The position numbers and the translations under genes were made by a program. Of a stretch of DNA of 64,000 nucleotides, positions 17,655-26,776 are shown one piece after another; position 1 is the first letter of the stretch, and each line of letters starts with the position of its first letter. The stretch is from the NCBI GenBank assembly GCA_964343705.1, contig CAYFJX010000003.1:124001-188000 (forward strand). Reading direction: 5' to 3'. Origin of the DNA: JAUSFM01 sp964343705. GTDB taxonomy: Archaea > Nanobdellota > Nanobdellia > Woesearchaeales > UBA12501. Below the pieces are notes generated by a model. The model did no database searches. It saw nothing but the letters and a program-made list of their open reading frames with translations, and was not told where the DNA came from.

Positions 17655-17665
17655 TTGCAAGTATC

Positions 17666-17673
17666 TTTATAAA
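17666..17673 (+). promoter_or_regulatory. TATA box of the exported coiled-coil gene
   Basis: TTTATAAA; transcription would start near 17696 and leave a 5' leader of about 65 nt, unlike most genes here. Confidence 0.65.
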
Positions 17674-17699
17674 AAACTTTGAACAAAGAGGGGGTATGA

Positions 17700-17754
17700 C
17701 CATCTGGTTTGGTTCAAGTCCAAAAGGTGAAACCAAAAAACCTTACTAAGATGG
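17700..17754 (+). promoter_or_regulatory. Structured 5' leader that can cover the ribosome site
   Basis: CCATCT at 17700-17705 pairs with AGATGG at 17749-17754, and the last GG belongs to the GGAGGTG ribosome site (17753-17759) of the gene at 17764. Inside, GGTTT can pair with AAACC, or TTTGG with CCAAA. The leader could therefore control translation by hiding or exposing the site. No known riboswitch family is recognised. Confidence 0.4.
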
Positions 17755-17763
17755 AGGTGAACA

Positions 17764-19437
17764 ATGAGATTAAATAAAACAATTGCATTGTTGCTGATGA
17801 CCCTTATGGCGTTTTCAGCAGTACCTGTATTAGCGCAAGAAGATTCGCATGATATGGGTTATGATGGTATGCCAAGTGGTATGCCTTCAGGTATGAGTGA
17901 TATTGATAGGGGGCCTGGTCATTCTGGTGATTATGCAGGTGATTATGATACTATGCCAGATATGCGCCCGCGACAACGTGGACCACGTGGAAATCACTGG
18001 TTTGGTGGCATCCCTGATGAAGCAAAATTACAAAATCGAGAAGGTCGGCAAGAGCGACGAGAAGCTCGTCAAGAACGCCGAGGAGAACGATTTGATAATA
18101 GGATTCAACGTATGGAAGAAAGATTCCCTGGACGTGGAGAAGATCTTCGAGCATGCTTTGAACAATGTATGGAAAGCAGCATTACTGGCGAAATTAATGA
18201 TGCTTTTGCAGATGAAGCAAAACGCAAAGCACATGTTGCATGTAAGCAAACGTGCGGTGAAACAGCACGTGGAAAAATCAAAGCTGACCGTAAAGAATTC
18301 AAAGAAAAATTCAAAGAACTACATGAAGAACGTAAAGAAGCTTTTAAGAATCTTCCAAAAATCAAAGACATTCGAAAAGAACTCAAAGAAGCAAACGGTG
18401 GAAAGCTATCAAAGGATGACAAACTAAAAATCCTTGATCTGCACAGTGAACGCCGAGCACTTCGAGACAAGTACAATGATGCAAAGCTTCAAATTTTAGA
18501 CCTTAAAGTAGAAAAGTTCAGAACACCTCGGGTGATTGCTCGTGCTGAACTCACAAAAATTAACAGAGCAATGGACCGTGCTCGTGAACAGTATCAAACT
18601 GCACGAAAAGGCCACCTTGAATCACGAAAAGAACTTGAACTAGTTAAGGACGAGTACCGCGACTGTTTCAAAAAAGCAGAAAGCGTAACAGATGAAGAAA
18701 CACGTGCAGAAGAAATTGCACGATGTAAAGGTGTACGGACTGAGTTCACAGGGCATGTGAAAGACTACCTTGTGCACACATCTGAACTGGTGCTTGAAGC
18801 TCTTAACAAACTTAAGTACCAAGTAAAATCATCTGAACATATTGACGCAGAAAAGGCAGCTGCAATGCTTGAAGACATTGAATCACGCATTGCAAAAGTC
18901 AAAGATGCTCAAGATGTTGTTGAGAAGCTTGACGATGACGCAGACAAAGAACAGCTAAAAGAAGCTGCAGCAACCATTAAGGGAGCTTGGAAAGGCTCAC
19001 GAGCAATGTTCAAGAAAAAAGTAGGCAATCTCATGAATGCCAAGCTTGGTAACATTGTACACCAGATGGAAAATCTGCAAACAAAGTTTAGCAGTGCTCG
19101 AGACAGGCTTAAAGAGCGAGGCGCTGATGTCACTGACCTTGACACAGCGCTTGCAGGCTTTGACGACCGATTAAACAGTGCAAAAGAAAACTACGAAAAA
19201 GCAGTTGCATTGTTTAAAGAAGCAAAGGAAAACAGCGAAGTGAGTGACGCGACAAAAGAAGCGCATGAGATGCTCAAGAAAGCACGAGCAGATGTGCGTG
19301 ACGCAAAAAAAGACTTGCGAAGTATTGTCAAAGAAATACGAACGCAGGCAAAAGAATTGCGAAAAGCGGCACAAGAACTTGCTGACACTGCAGACGTTGC
19401 TGAACAAGTTGAAGCAACAGGGGAAGCAACCGAATAA
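17764..19437 (+). CDS. Exported coiled-coil protein, 557 residues
   Basis: A signal peptide (IALLLMTLMAFSAVPVLAQ) is followed by a Met/Gly/Ser-rich stretch (GMPSGMPSGMS), an Arg-rich segment, and then long helical repeats of Lys/Glu/Ala to the end. Cys pairs occur at ACFEQCMES and ACKQTCGE (near 133-165), with two more Cys near 300-320, likely disulfides. It is probably a secreted or surface structural protein. A strong GGAGGTG site precedes the ATG and the leader is structured. A hairpin terminator follows. Confidence 0.8.
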   Translation: MRLNKTIALLLMTLMAFSAVPVLAQEDSHDMGYDGMPSGMPSGMSDIDRGPGHSGDYAGDYDTMPDMRPRQRGPRGNHWFGGIPDEAKLQNREGRQERREARQERRGERFDNRIQRMEERFPGRGEDLRACFEQCMESSITGEINDAFADEAKRKAHVACKQTCGETARGKIKADRKEFKEKFKELHEERKEAFKNLPKIKDIRKELKEANGGKLSKDDKLKILDLHSERRALRDKYNDAKLQILDLKVEKFRTPRVIARAELTKINRAMDRAREQYQTARKGHLESRKELELVKDEYRDCFKKAESVTDEETRAEEIARCKGVRTEFTGHVKDYLVHTSELVLEALNKLKYQVKSSEHIDAEKAAAMLEDIESRIAKVKDAQDVVEKLDDDADKEQLKEAAATIKGAWKGSRAMFKKKVGNLMNAKLGNIVHQMENLQTKFSSARDRLKERGADVTDLDTALAGFDDRLNSAKENYEKAVALFKEAKENSEVSDATKEAHEMLKKARADVRDAKKDLRSIVKEIRTQAKELRKAAQELADTADVAEQVEATGEATE

Positions 19438-19451
19438 TACTATCACCTTTT

Positions 19452-19496
19452 CCGCGCTGCCTATCCAACCCATCCTCTTCGGGCAGCGCGGTTTTT
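19452..19496 (+). terminator. Hairpin terminator with T-run
   Basis: A perfect 10-bp GC-rich stem (CCGCGCTGCC at 19452-19461 with its complement at 19482-19491) encloses a 20-nt loop and is followed by five T. It looks like a bacterial intrinsic terminator directly after the exported coiled-coil gene. Confidence 0.75.
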
Positions 19497-19552
19497 CCCT
19501 TATTTAGAGGAAACGAAAAACAATGGATAACACAACAGGAGGTGTTTGGATA

Positions 19553-19867
19553 GTGAAGTTACAAACTATATTCACATTTGCATTAATGTTATTAGTCTTT
19601 TCACTCCTTTCAGCATGCACACAATCTGCCAATGAACAAGCAGGTGCTGTGCGAGAAGGGGCAGGCGTTGTTGAAGATTTAGAACCAGCAACTGGTGAAG
19701 CAGTTGAAGATGCAACAGTTGCAATTGACTCAGTTGGATCAGAAGACGCTCTTGCCCAAGGTCTTGAGATTGATGATGACCTCGTTGGATTGGAAGAATC
19801 TATTGATAACATTGATCTTGATAAAGACTTAGAAGGCATTGATGACTTACTTGATTTAGAAATTTAG
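19553..19867 (+). CDS. Small acidic lipoprotein
   Basis: A 104-residue protein with a lipoprotein signal ending in LLSAC at about residue 21, then a Glu/Asp-rich mature part (IDNIDLDKDLEGIDDLLDLE). ATG 19523 is in frame, but GTG 19553 has a GGAGGTG site 6 nt upstream and gives a compact lipobox signal, so it is preferred. No family is recognised. A T-rich terminator follows. Confidence 0.75.
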   Translation: MKLQTIFTFALMLLVFSLLSACTQSANEQAGAVREGAGVVEDLEPATGEAVEDATVAIDSVGSEDALAQGLEIDDDLVGLEESIDNIDLDKDLEGIDDLLDLEI

Positions 19868-19908
19868 ATTTTTTTTCTTTTTTTCTTTCTCTTCTTCTTC
19901 TTACTTCT

Positions 19909-20838
19909 TTATTCCTCAGCAAAAGAGATAGCTGTCATGTATCCATGATCTGTTACTGTATAACCTTTTTCTGTCAAGTGCCTCACAAAATCTGGAAGGT
20001 GCAATACTCCCCAAGGCAGACCCACTGTTTTTTTCTTACTAGTAGCGCGAGCTTCTTCATGTAATTCATCCAATTTTTGTAATGGCAAAGGGTTACGTGT
20101 ACAAATAAGCAAATGAAGCTGGTACGTTGGATCTTTTCCCATGATATATTTTATCCTTTTTTGCACTCCTTTTTTCTCTTTTGGTACAAAGTACGGTTGG
20201 TTTGCTATTTCTAAAATGGTAATTCCTGCATACGTCCTAACTGCAGTGTTGAACCAATGCCAGTTCTGCAGGGGTGTATCTGTTTCAGCTATAAGATCTT
20301 CAAAAGTTGCATCTACAATTTCTCCTGGCAGTTCTGTTCCTGAACCATAAGGGCTGTAAAATGTTTCTTGGCTTGTAACTATGTCTGAGTTATTTGCTTC
20401 CCTAATACGATTTCCAAAGACCATTCTTGCATATGCAGCAAAAGGGCTTTCTGGATGGAGAAATAGCCTATCCATTCCAGTGACTCCTTCCTTGATTACG
20501 TGATCTGTCTGTTCAAAGACATGTGCAACTTCTTTGTAAAATGAAGGGGAAGCAACATGATTCATGCCAACCATTTTTACTTCTAACAAGTCATCTGGTG
20601 ATGTAAATGTCCATACTCCTGTTTTATACCTGTCATCATTTAATTGGTGGTATTTCTCAAGTGGAAAAATAGGTTCTTTTTCTTCGGCATTATCAGTATC
20701 ATCACACAAATAGTGGAAATCTTTATCCTTATGCGGCAGGTTGATTCCACATGAAACTAGTCTTGCTTGCAATGAAAAAATGATTGCAGCCCATATTGCT
20801 CCAGTTGCTGCATTTCTAAGAGTCTCTTTGATGTTCAT
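19909..20838 (-). CDS. TraB/TIKI-like membrane-anchored protein
   Basis: A 309-residue protein with an N-terminal hydrophobic anchor (GAIWAAIIFSLQARLVSC). The pattern VGMNHVASPSFYKEVAHVF followed by an acidic segment with VIKEGVTG, and the C-terminal LPWGVLHLPDFVRHLTEKGY, matches the GxxH ... Glu ... GxxHLxG-x-L-x-x-x-Gly layout of the TraB/TIKI metalloprotease-like fold. The match is by pattern only. The protein would face outward if the N-terminus is an anchor. No operon partner is visible. Confidence 0.65.
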   Translation of the reverse strand: MNIKETLRNAATGAIWAAIIFSLQARLVSCGINLPHKDKDFHYLCDDTDNAEEKEPIFPLEKYHQLNDDRYKTGVWTFTSPDDLLEVKMVGMNHVASPSFYKEVAHVFEQTDHVIKEGVTGMDRLFLHPESPFAAYARMVFGNRIREANNSDIVTSQETFYSPYGSGTELPGEIVDATFEDLIAETDTPLQNWHWFNTAVRTYAGITILEIANQPYFVPKEKKGVQKRIKYIMGKDPTYQLHLLICTRNPLPLQKLDELHEEARATSKKKTVGLPWGVLHLPDFVRHLTEKGYTVTDHGYMTAISFAEE

Positions 20839-20889
20839 ACTCTCAGAATTAATTACTCCCTTATATACCTTGCTCTTCCTACTAACTAT

Positions 20890-21888
20890 CTAAACAAACC
20901 ACGCTTTGTCTTTGTGGATAACGATTTTTACTTTTTCTCCTTTCTTAGGGAGTTTTTTTAGTCGCTTTCCGTTGGCAAGCTCAAGTGGCTGGTATGTTTC
21001 AGGATGCATAACTTCAAGTGTGGGGTATACTTTGATCACTCGAGTTTTTAATTTCTTTACTTTCTCAGCTTCCATTATTTTTTTTGAGGGAAGTGTAACT
21101 GTTTTATTTCTTACAAAATCAAAACACACTACTTGTTTTCCTTTTCGTGTAAGCTTCAATAGCCTATCTTCAAAAAGAAATACTTCATCAAGATCAATGG
21201 GTAATGGTTCAAAAAATACACTAAGCCTGTACATGGTCTTGCTGGTTAATTTGTTACGTGAATATGTGTGGGCACTGGTCTTAAGAATGCCACCAAACTT
21301 TTTTTGTAATAGTATCCCAAGGGTGTTGGTAAATCTGTTTGATGTAAGATAATAGTCAATCCCGCCGATTACTTTTTTTTCATTGGTAAGCATGTTCCCT
21401 TTTTCTTCGCTTTGCTTAAGGTGTTTTTTTATGAATTCCTTGACTGTATCTGTTGGCTGGCGTAGTTGAAGAATTCCTTCAAAATACTTTGTGCCACGGC
21501 GGCAGCATTGGTTGCAAGCAGTAAAGTTGATGGTAACAGGAAGCGATTCACACATTTCGTCTAAACACAAAACAACTTTAATGGTGAGTTTGCTTCCTGG
21601 CCTACCAGCTTTGTAATGCTCTTTGAGTTCATCGAGATTTTGTGGTGATATTTTGTAATTATCTCGGTGATCCTTGCCAAGACGATCCTGTACAAGTTTG
21701 ATGATGGGCATTCGTAAACCTTTAAAACCAGTCCACACATTTTTGCGTTTATACTTTCTACAATGTGTGCACATGTCCATTTGCATTTCTTGTAATTTCT
21801 TCTTAGGGAGATTTGCAGCAGTGCAACTAGCACATAGGTCTCCTTTGATATCTTTCTTGCCACACTTTGGGCAGAATGTTGATCTCAT
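20890..21888 (-). CDS. nmd3: NMD3-like 60S/50S-associated protein
   Basis: A 332-residue archaeal NMD3 homologue. The N-terminal zinc ribbons (CPKCGKKDIKGDLCASC, MCTHCRKYK and later CNQCCRRGTKYFEG) and the LQLRQPT segment are family hallmarks. In eukaryotes NMD3 is the export adaptor of the large ribosomal subunit; in archaea it probably acts in ribosome maturation or subunit control. The open frame extends to 22014, but ATG 21888 gives the zinc-ribbon start and fits the divergent TATA arrangement with the signal peptidase gene. Confidence 0.92.
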   Translation of the reverse strand: MRSTFCPKCGKKDIKGDLCASCTAANLPKKKLQEMQMDMCTHCRKYKRKNVWTGFKGLRMPIIKLVQDRLGKDHRDNYKISPQNLDELKEHYKAGRPGSKLTIKVVLCLDEMCESLPVTINFTACNQCCRRGTKYFEGILQLRQPTDTVKEFIKKHLKQSEEKGNMLTNEKKVIGGIDYYLTSNRFTNTLGILLQKKFGGILKTSAHTYSRNKLTSKTMYRLSVFFEPLPIDLDEVFLFEDRLLKLTRKGKQVVCFDFVRNKTVTLPSKKIMEAEKVKKLKTRVIKVYPTLEVMHPETYQPLELANGKRLKKLPKKGEKVKIVIHKDKAWFV

Positions 21889-21910
21889 TGTCTCTGAGGG
21901 GACAGAAAAG

Positions 21911-21918
21911 TTTTTAAA
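21911..21918. promoter_or_regulatory. Central TATA-like box between divergent nmd3 and signal peptidase
   Basis: TTTTTAAA centred at about 21914.5 is 26.5 bp from each of the two ATGs (21888 minus, 21941 plus), which lie 53 bp apart. A second box, GTTTATAAAC at 21924-21933, could also serve nmd3 with a short leader, but is too close to the signal peptidase start. Confidence 0.55.
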
Positions 21919-21940
21919 GCTTTGTTTATAAACTCCAAGG

Positions 21941-22606
21941 ATGGCACTCAATTCTGGCAATACTGAGAGGAAGGGAAAATACACTCTGAAACAGAGAATG
22001 GATCGGCGAACCAAGCCAAAGTTCCGTAAGAACCCTCAGAAGATGCTTGCAAAATTCTGGTATTTTCTATGGGAAGAAGATTCTGTATGGAGTTGGATTG
22101 CTAATATTATAGTTGCTTTTGTGGTTATCAAATTTCTGGTATACCCAGGCCTTGGACTTATTGTAGGCACGCAATTTCCTATTGTTGCGGTTGTTTCAGG
22201 CAGTATGGAACACCAAGGTGACTTTGATGACTGGTGGCAGTCCCAAGAAAACCTGTATGGTGAGCTAAGTATTTCAAAGGAACAATTCCAATCATTTCCT
22301 TTAGTTGATGGTTTTAACAAAGGCGACATTATGATGCTTAAACAACTTAAAAAAGAAAACATTAAAATAGGACAGGTAGTTGTTTTCCACTCAACACACG
22401 CCAGTGAGCCTGTTATCCACAGGATTGTTGACGTACATGAAGGATCCTTTACAACAAAAGGAGATTTTAACAATCGTGTACACAGTTTTGAAAAAAAGGT
22501 CGGTAATGATAAAATTATTGGCCAAGCATATTTCAGAATACCTTATCTGGGGTATATCAAAATTTGGTTTGTGACCGTGCTTCGTGCAATTGGTCTCATG
22601 CCATAA
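21941..22606 (+). CDS. Signal peptidase I, Sec11 type
   Basis: A 221-residue membrane protease that removes Sec signal peptides. One membrane helix (WIANIIVAFVVIKFLVYPGL) precedes the catalytic Ser88 in VVSGSM; His160 in VIHRIV replaces the bacterial Lys, and Asp175 in TKGDFNN completes the archaeal/ER-type set. A second C-terminal hydrophobic segment is present. TFS follows 12 nt later with an AACGGAGGGA ribosome site, so the two are probably co-transcribed. Confidence 0.92.
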   Translation: MALNSGNTERKGKYTLKQRMDRRTKPKFRKNPQKMLAKFWYFLWEEDSVWSWIANIIVAFVVIKFLVYPGLGLIVGTQFPIVAVVSGSMEHQGDFDDWWQSQENLYGELSISKEQFQSFPLVDGFNKGDIMMLKQLKKENIKIGQVVVFHSTHASEPVIHRIVDVHEGSFTTKGDFNNRVHSFEKKVGNDKIIGQAYFRIPYLGYIKIWFVTVLRAIGLMP

Positions 22607-22618
22607 CGGAGGGATATT

Positions 22619-22939
22619 ATGTTTTGTCAAAAATGCGGAAGCTTACTCACACCAAAAAAAGAAGGTGGCAAAAGAATTCTTGCTTGTACCTGTGGATTTA
22701 AAGACACAAAAGTAGAAGAAACAAGGATAACTGACATCAAAAAAGATGAACGTGCAGTTGAAGTTATTGACCTGGATGAGTCAGAAACAAAAGCACTTCC
22801 TTTAATTGAAATCAAATGTCCTAAGTGTAACCACGACAAGGCACATTATTGGATGGTTCAAACACGAGCATCAGACGAACCTGAAACCAAGTTTCACAAG
22901 TGTGAAAAGTGCAAGCATGTGTGGCGAGATTATAGTTAA
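22619..22939 (+). CDS. tfs: Transcription factor S (TFIIS-like cleavage factor)
   Basis: A 106-residue protein with an N-terminal zinc ribbon (CQKCG, then CTCG) and a C-terminal TFIIS ribbon (CPKC, then CEKC). The loop RASDEPET carries the invariant Asp86-Glu87 that enters the RNA polymerase pore and stimulates transcript cleavage, so it should be active rather than an inhibitory paralogue. A GGAGGGA site precedes the start, downstream of the signal peptidase. Confidence 0.95.
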   Translation: MFCQKCGSLLTPKKEGGKRILACTCGFKDTKVEETRITDIKKDERAVEVIDLDESETKALPLIEIKCPKCNHDKAHYWMVQTRASDEPETKFHKCEKCKHVWRDYS

Positions 22940-23075
22940 TAGCTGATTTTTCTCCACGTTATTTTGCGCTATTACTGCGGTCCGAATAGTTTTAGTAGTT
23001 CAAGATTCACCTTTATAAACCTATATAAATAAGCACCAAAAAGTTTAACAATCATTGCAGTATACCTCTTTTTTT

Positions 23076-25820
23076 ATGGCATGGGAGACAGGATCAATTA
23101 GGGAAGATGATGGAGCAGATGCTTTATCACAGAATGATTCTACTACACGTGAACGAGTAAGCGTTGACGATCTTGAACAACTATATACTGCAGTTATGAA
23201 AGATGCTATTCTTAATACTAAACTTGTAGCTCGATTAATCAAACAAGAACATGATGGCTTTGTGGGGAGTGTTCCCATGATTACATTTCCTGGAGGAGAT
23301 GTTGAAAGAAATGGATTATTACATGCCCAGGTGATTGATGGCACGCTCCACATTGGATATGGGTCTGCTCTACTTAGTTCTGTTAAACTTCCAGGAGCTG
23401 CTGACTCAGAATGTTTGTATGTTGTATTTGATCAACATCATAATGGATTACAAGTTGGTGATGTTTCTTTAACACCTCTAAAAGGGGTTCTCCCAAGAAG
23501 TCAATTTGACTTAAACGCAGAATGCGCTAAGGTGATTTTCTCTCATGATATTGTTATTCCACTTTTCTCTGGTCCAGATCCTTATCCGAGATATCGGGGT
23601 GAAACTCATATGGTGGGGCTTCCTTTTAATGAGGTGATTAAAGCTGACATTTCAGGTTTATTACAAGGCAATCGTCTTACTGTAGGTTACAACAGAGTCC
23701 CTTTGTTTTCTACTGAACTTCAAGATCAACCTGAGACTATATATGTAGTACAACGACAAACACCTAAAGGTCTAAGTATTATTGATGCAAGTGCTGATCT
23801 TGATGGTTTACTTGCAGGGGCAGAACCTGCTCCAGAACCACTTCCAGAACCTGAACCAGCTCCAACACAAACACGCTTAGAACCAAACAAAGATCTTATT
23901 GAAACTGACTCTGCGCGATTTATAGGACAAAGTATTGAAGCTCGTATGATCAATGAAGGCTTATATGATGCAGCAACACAACAAGTTCAATTACCTCGTC
24001 TTGCCACAACGCACGCATTTGGTGATGTTGTCTCTTATGATGAGATCCGCACTACTTTGGAAGTGGGCTATCCTAATGGCACAATTAGAACATGGCAGAA
24101 AAGAGAAAATCCACTTCTTCGTGATCACATAGTAAAAGAAGGATTGCGTACTGAAGATGTTCTTGCTGTCCACATGGCTGATTTATCAAACACCAAAAGA
24201 TACAGTAGGGCTGATTTTGGTGGATGGTGTGGTATTGCTGGAGAAGACCTTGAGACAATAGCTAAAAAACCAGGGGATCCTCTTCCGGAAGATTTAGTAA
24301 CAAGTTGGGAAGGTGGTATTAATTCCACTGTATCACGACGATCATTTAGAAAACTGTATGGTGATGTAGTTGATGTCTTGAAAGGCAATGGTTCATTCTT
24401 TGACAAGACTAAGGAATCTCTTGCTGATCCAGCTCCAACACCAGATCCTGAGCCATCTCCAGATCCAGCACCTCCAGGTCCTACACCGCCAACTCCAGAA
24501 CCAACTGATACAGTTGAGGGGGGATTATACCTTGCAAGATGCTTATACGACAAACTTGAAGGAGAGATATGGCAAGATGATGACAGTATACTAATTCAAA
24601 ATGGGTCACAACAACACAAATATGATGAAGATCACCCACTAACATTTAGGGGTGCAGGTTCTGTTACTCAGTTAGAGCCTAGAGACCTGGGTGTTTTTGT
24701 TGAAATATATGATCTAGCTGAAAGTGATACCATGCTCTTTAGAGATGTGTTACGTCTTAAATTATGGGCTGGTTATCTAAAGGGCGAAGAAACTGAAGGT
24801 GTTTCAGCACACGATGTTGCTGAATTATATGGTGCAGATGTTGACCGTACTCAAGCAATAATTGACAGTGGCTACATTACTAAAGAAAATGAAGAAGAGC
24901 GATTCTTTAACTTGAGTAACATTGTCATAGAATCTCTGCGTGCAGGAGATAAATTAGATGATGTGTACGTAGAATTACATAAAAGTAATGACGCAAGTCC
25001 TGAACCGTCACCAGAAGGAGCTTCTGTTAAAATTAGTGTTCGTCGTGATGAACCTGCCAAAAATACAGAGGGTATATACCTCTATGAGCTTGGTGTTGGT
25101 TCAGAAGAAGGTAATGAAGCAATTGATGCACTTGTAGCAGCGTACCAAGATGAGTTTTCCAGGAGAATGACTGAAAGGTTTGCAGCAAGTTACAAAGCAG
25201 ATTCTATTGTGTTAGAAGGTGGAGACTCATTTGTTGAACGTGATCTTGGTTATACTGTATCTGCAGATCATCTTGCCCAATTATTAGTTCGAAATGTAAG
25301 TAACACAAGGCGAAACATCAGTAAAAAGGTGCCAAGCTCTCTTAAGAAGAAAAAAGGAACTGCATCTCAGATATCACCTTTTGCTGCGATAGCGTACTTT
25401 GTTCATGCACCTACAGGAGGTCAGCCTTTTTCACAGGAAGACGTTTGCAATACTCTTTTCCTAAAAGACTTAGATGAAGGCAACGCAGACCTGCCACTTA
25501 TTGCATACATGCATAATACAAAACTCTTGAAACCAGCTGATGGAACTCATAAGATGAAAAACGCTGACTTTGGTACACTCTATAATGCCCTTGCAGGTGC
25601 ATGGGCAGAAAAAATGCACAATGAAGATTCTCGACAAGAGCTTATGGCAAGCGTAGGTTACCTAACTGCATTACAAGTTGGAGAAGCGCTTACACCTCTT
25701 GTTGGAGCTCGAAAAGCAGGTGAGGCACTTGCTTACTTTAGAAGGGATGATGGGATTGCTCTTGGAATGGTGCATCCTAGTCATGTCCAAAAGTATGCAG
25801 AGCAACATGCACTTGAATAA
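23076..25820 (+). CDS. Large multidomain hypothetical protein with Pro-rich linkers
   Basis: A 914-residue protein without signal peptide or membrane helix. Two Pro/Glu/Ala linkers (EPAPEPLPEPEPAPT near 255-270 and PAPTPDPEPSPDPAPPGPT near 455-475) separate three globular parts. The first has repeated beta units (VGSVPMITFPGGDV and MVGLPFNEVIKADISGLLQG); the last is helical with QDEFSRRMTERFAASYKAD. No catalytic motif is recognised. A TTG start at 23055 is possible, but ATG 23076 is preferred. Its downstream neighbours are two paralogous unknown genes, and the region from 23 to 27.6 kb looks like a lineage-specific island. Confidence 0.75.
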   Translation: MAWETGSIREDDGADALSQNDSTTRERVSVDDLEQLYTAVMKDAILNTKLVARLIKQEHDGFVGSVPMITFPGGDVERNGLLHAQVIDGTLHIGYGSALLSSVKLPGAADSECLYVVFDQHHNGLQVGDVSLTPLKGVLPRSQFDLNAECAKVIFSHDIVIPLFSGPDPYPRYRGETHMVGLPFNEVIKADISGLLQGNRLTVGYNRVPLFSTELQDQPETIYVVQRQTPKGLSIIDASADLDGLLAGAEPAPEPLPEPEPAPTQTRLEPNKDLIETDSARFIGQSIEARMINEGLYDAATQQVQLPRLATTHAFGDVVSYDEIRTTLEVGYPNGTIRTWQKRENPLLRDHIVKEGLRTEDVLAVHMADLSNTKRYSRADFGGWCGIAGEDLETIAKKPGDPLPEDLVTSWEGGINSTVSRRSFRKLYGDVVDVLKGNGSFFDKTKESLADPAPTPDPEPSPDPAPPGPTPPTPEPTDTVEGGLYLARCLYDKLEGEIWQDDDSILIQNGSQQHKYDEDHPLTFRGAGSVTQLEPRDLGVFVEIYDLAESDTMLFRDVLRLKLWAGYLKGEETEGVSAHDVAELYGADVDRTQAIIDSGYITKENEEERFFNLSNIVIESLRAGDKLDDVYVELHKSNDASPEPSPEGASVKISVRRDEPAKNTEGIYLYELGVGSEEGNEAIDALVAAYQDEFSRRMTERFAASYKADSIVLEGGDSFVERDLGYTVSADHLAQLLVRNVSNTRRNISKKVPSSLKKKKGTASQISPFAAIAYFVHAPTGGQPFSQEDVCNTLFLKDLDEGNADLPLIAYMHNTKLLKPADGTHKMKNADFGTLYNALAGAWAEKMHNEDSRQELMASVGYLTALQVGEALTPLVGARKAGEALAYFRRDDGIALGMVHPSHVQKYAEQHALE

Positions 25821-25873
25821 CTCTTTAATTGAATAACTTTTTATATAAGTTCTGACTGTCTCTTATTTTTAGT

Positions 25874-26716
25874 ATGGGAGTACCAAAACCAGCACTAAAA
25901 AAAGAATATGAGCAATTTGTTTCTAATCGTAAAGATGGTCCAGAGGGGGCAGTTCAAGATTACCAAGCAGTAGTTGGACGTTTTTCACGAGTTGATTCGA
26001 TCGCAGAACTTGTTGAAGCAATGGCACAGGAACCTGCCAGCGGATCACAACGTGAGGTGAGGGACGCTACTCATTTTGCTGGTACTGCGCTATGTTATGG
26101 TATAGAGGGTGGTGAACCCCGGTTGTATATCGTCAATGATCTCGATGTCATTTTTCCTAACAGTGTCCCTAGTGGAATGCTCGCATCAAACTATGGTGCT
26201 CAGGCAATTGCATATGCAGATCTTGATAATCCGAGTGGTTTACGCTTGCAAACAATACATCCTTGGCTACATGGAAAAGGTCCAGCAAAAGTTGATAGGT
26301 CATGTGATACAGGACAAACAGTTCTAAAAGTTTCAATTCCTGAATTGGCAGCATTTGATGAGGGTCGTCCTTACTTTAATGCTGCGCAACGATCATTTCT
26401 TACAGCATTGTATGGTAACCCTGTACTTATGGGTGAAATCTTAATGCAAGAAACCTCAGCTGGTCGTGAAAACATGTCACCAGAACAAGCAAACAAAGGT
26501 AGAGTAACGTGGATATCACTTCCTTCACCTTCCAGAATTGAAGAGCATCTTGGTTCGCCAGATAGATTATTGGTTGTTCCAGCATGGATGAACAACACCA
26601 GTGGGGCGTGTGGTATTGAAGCATATAGTCCAACATGGGGCAGGCCTGAAGGGTATCAGTTGTTGAATACAGGGGTTGTACGGGGCCAACCCTTAGTTCA
26701 AAGGGTTGACAAATAA
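25874..26716 (+). CDS. Hypothetical protein, paralogue of the gene at 26777
   Basis: A 280-residue soluble protein. Its middle region (YADLDNPSGLRL, then ELAAFDEGRPYFNAAQRSFL) closely parallels YSALDNPGGCLF and DLAEFATGTHYFNDAQRALL in the next gene, so the two are duplicates that have diverged elsewhere. A TATA box TTTATATA at about 25839-25847 lies 30 nt upstream. Function is unknown; no catalytic motif is recognised. Confidence 0.75.
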   Translation: MGVPKPALKKEYEQFVSNRKDGPEGAVQDYQAVVGRFSRVDSIAELVEAMAQEPASGSQREVRDATHFAGTALCYGIEGGEPRLYIVNDLDVIFPNSVPSGMLASNYGAQAIAYADLDNPSGLRLQTIHPWLHGKGPAKVDRSCDTGQTVLKVSIPELAAFDEGRPYFNAAQRSFLTALYGNPVLMGEILMQETSAGRENMSPEQANKGRVTWISLPSPSRIEEHLGSPDRLLVVPAWMNNTSGACGIEAYSPTWGRPEGYQLLNTGVVRGQPLVQRVDK

Positions 26717-26776
26717 CATGTATATACGTAATAATTTTATACTTCTAAGGGCATTCCTTTCTTTGAGGTTTTGCTT

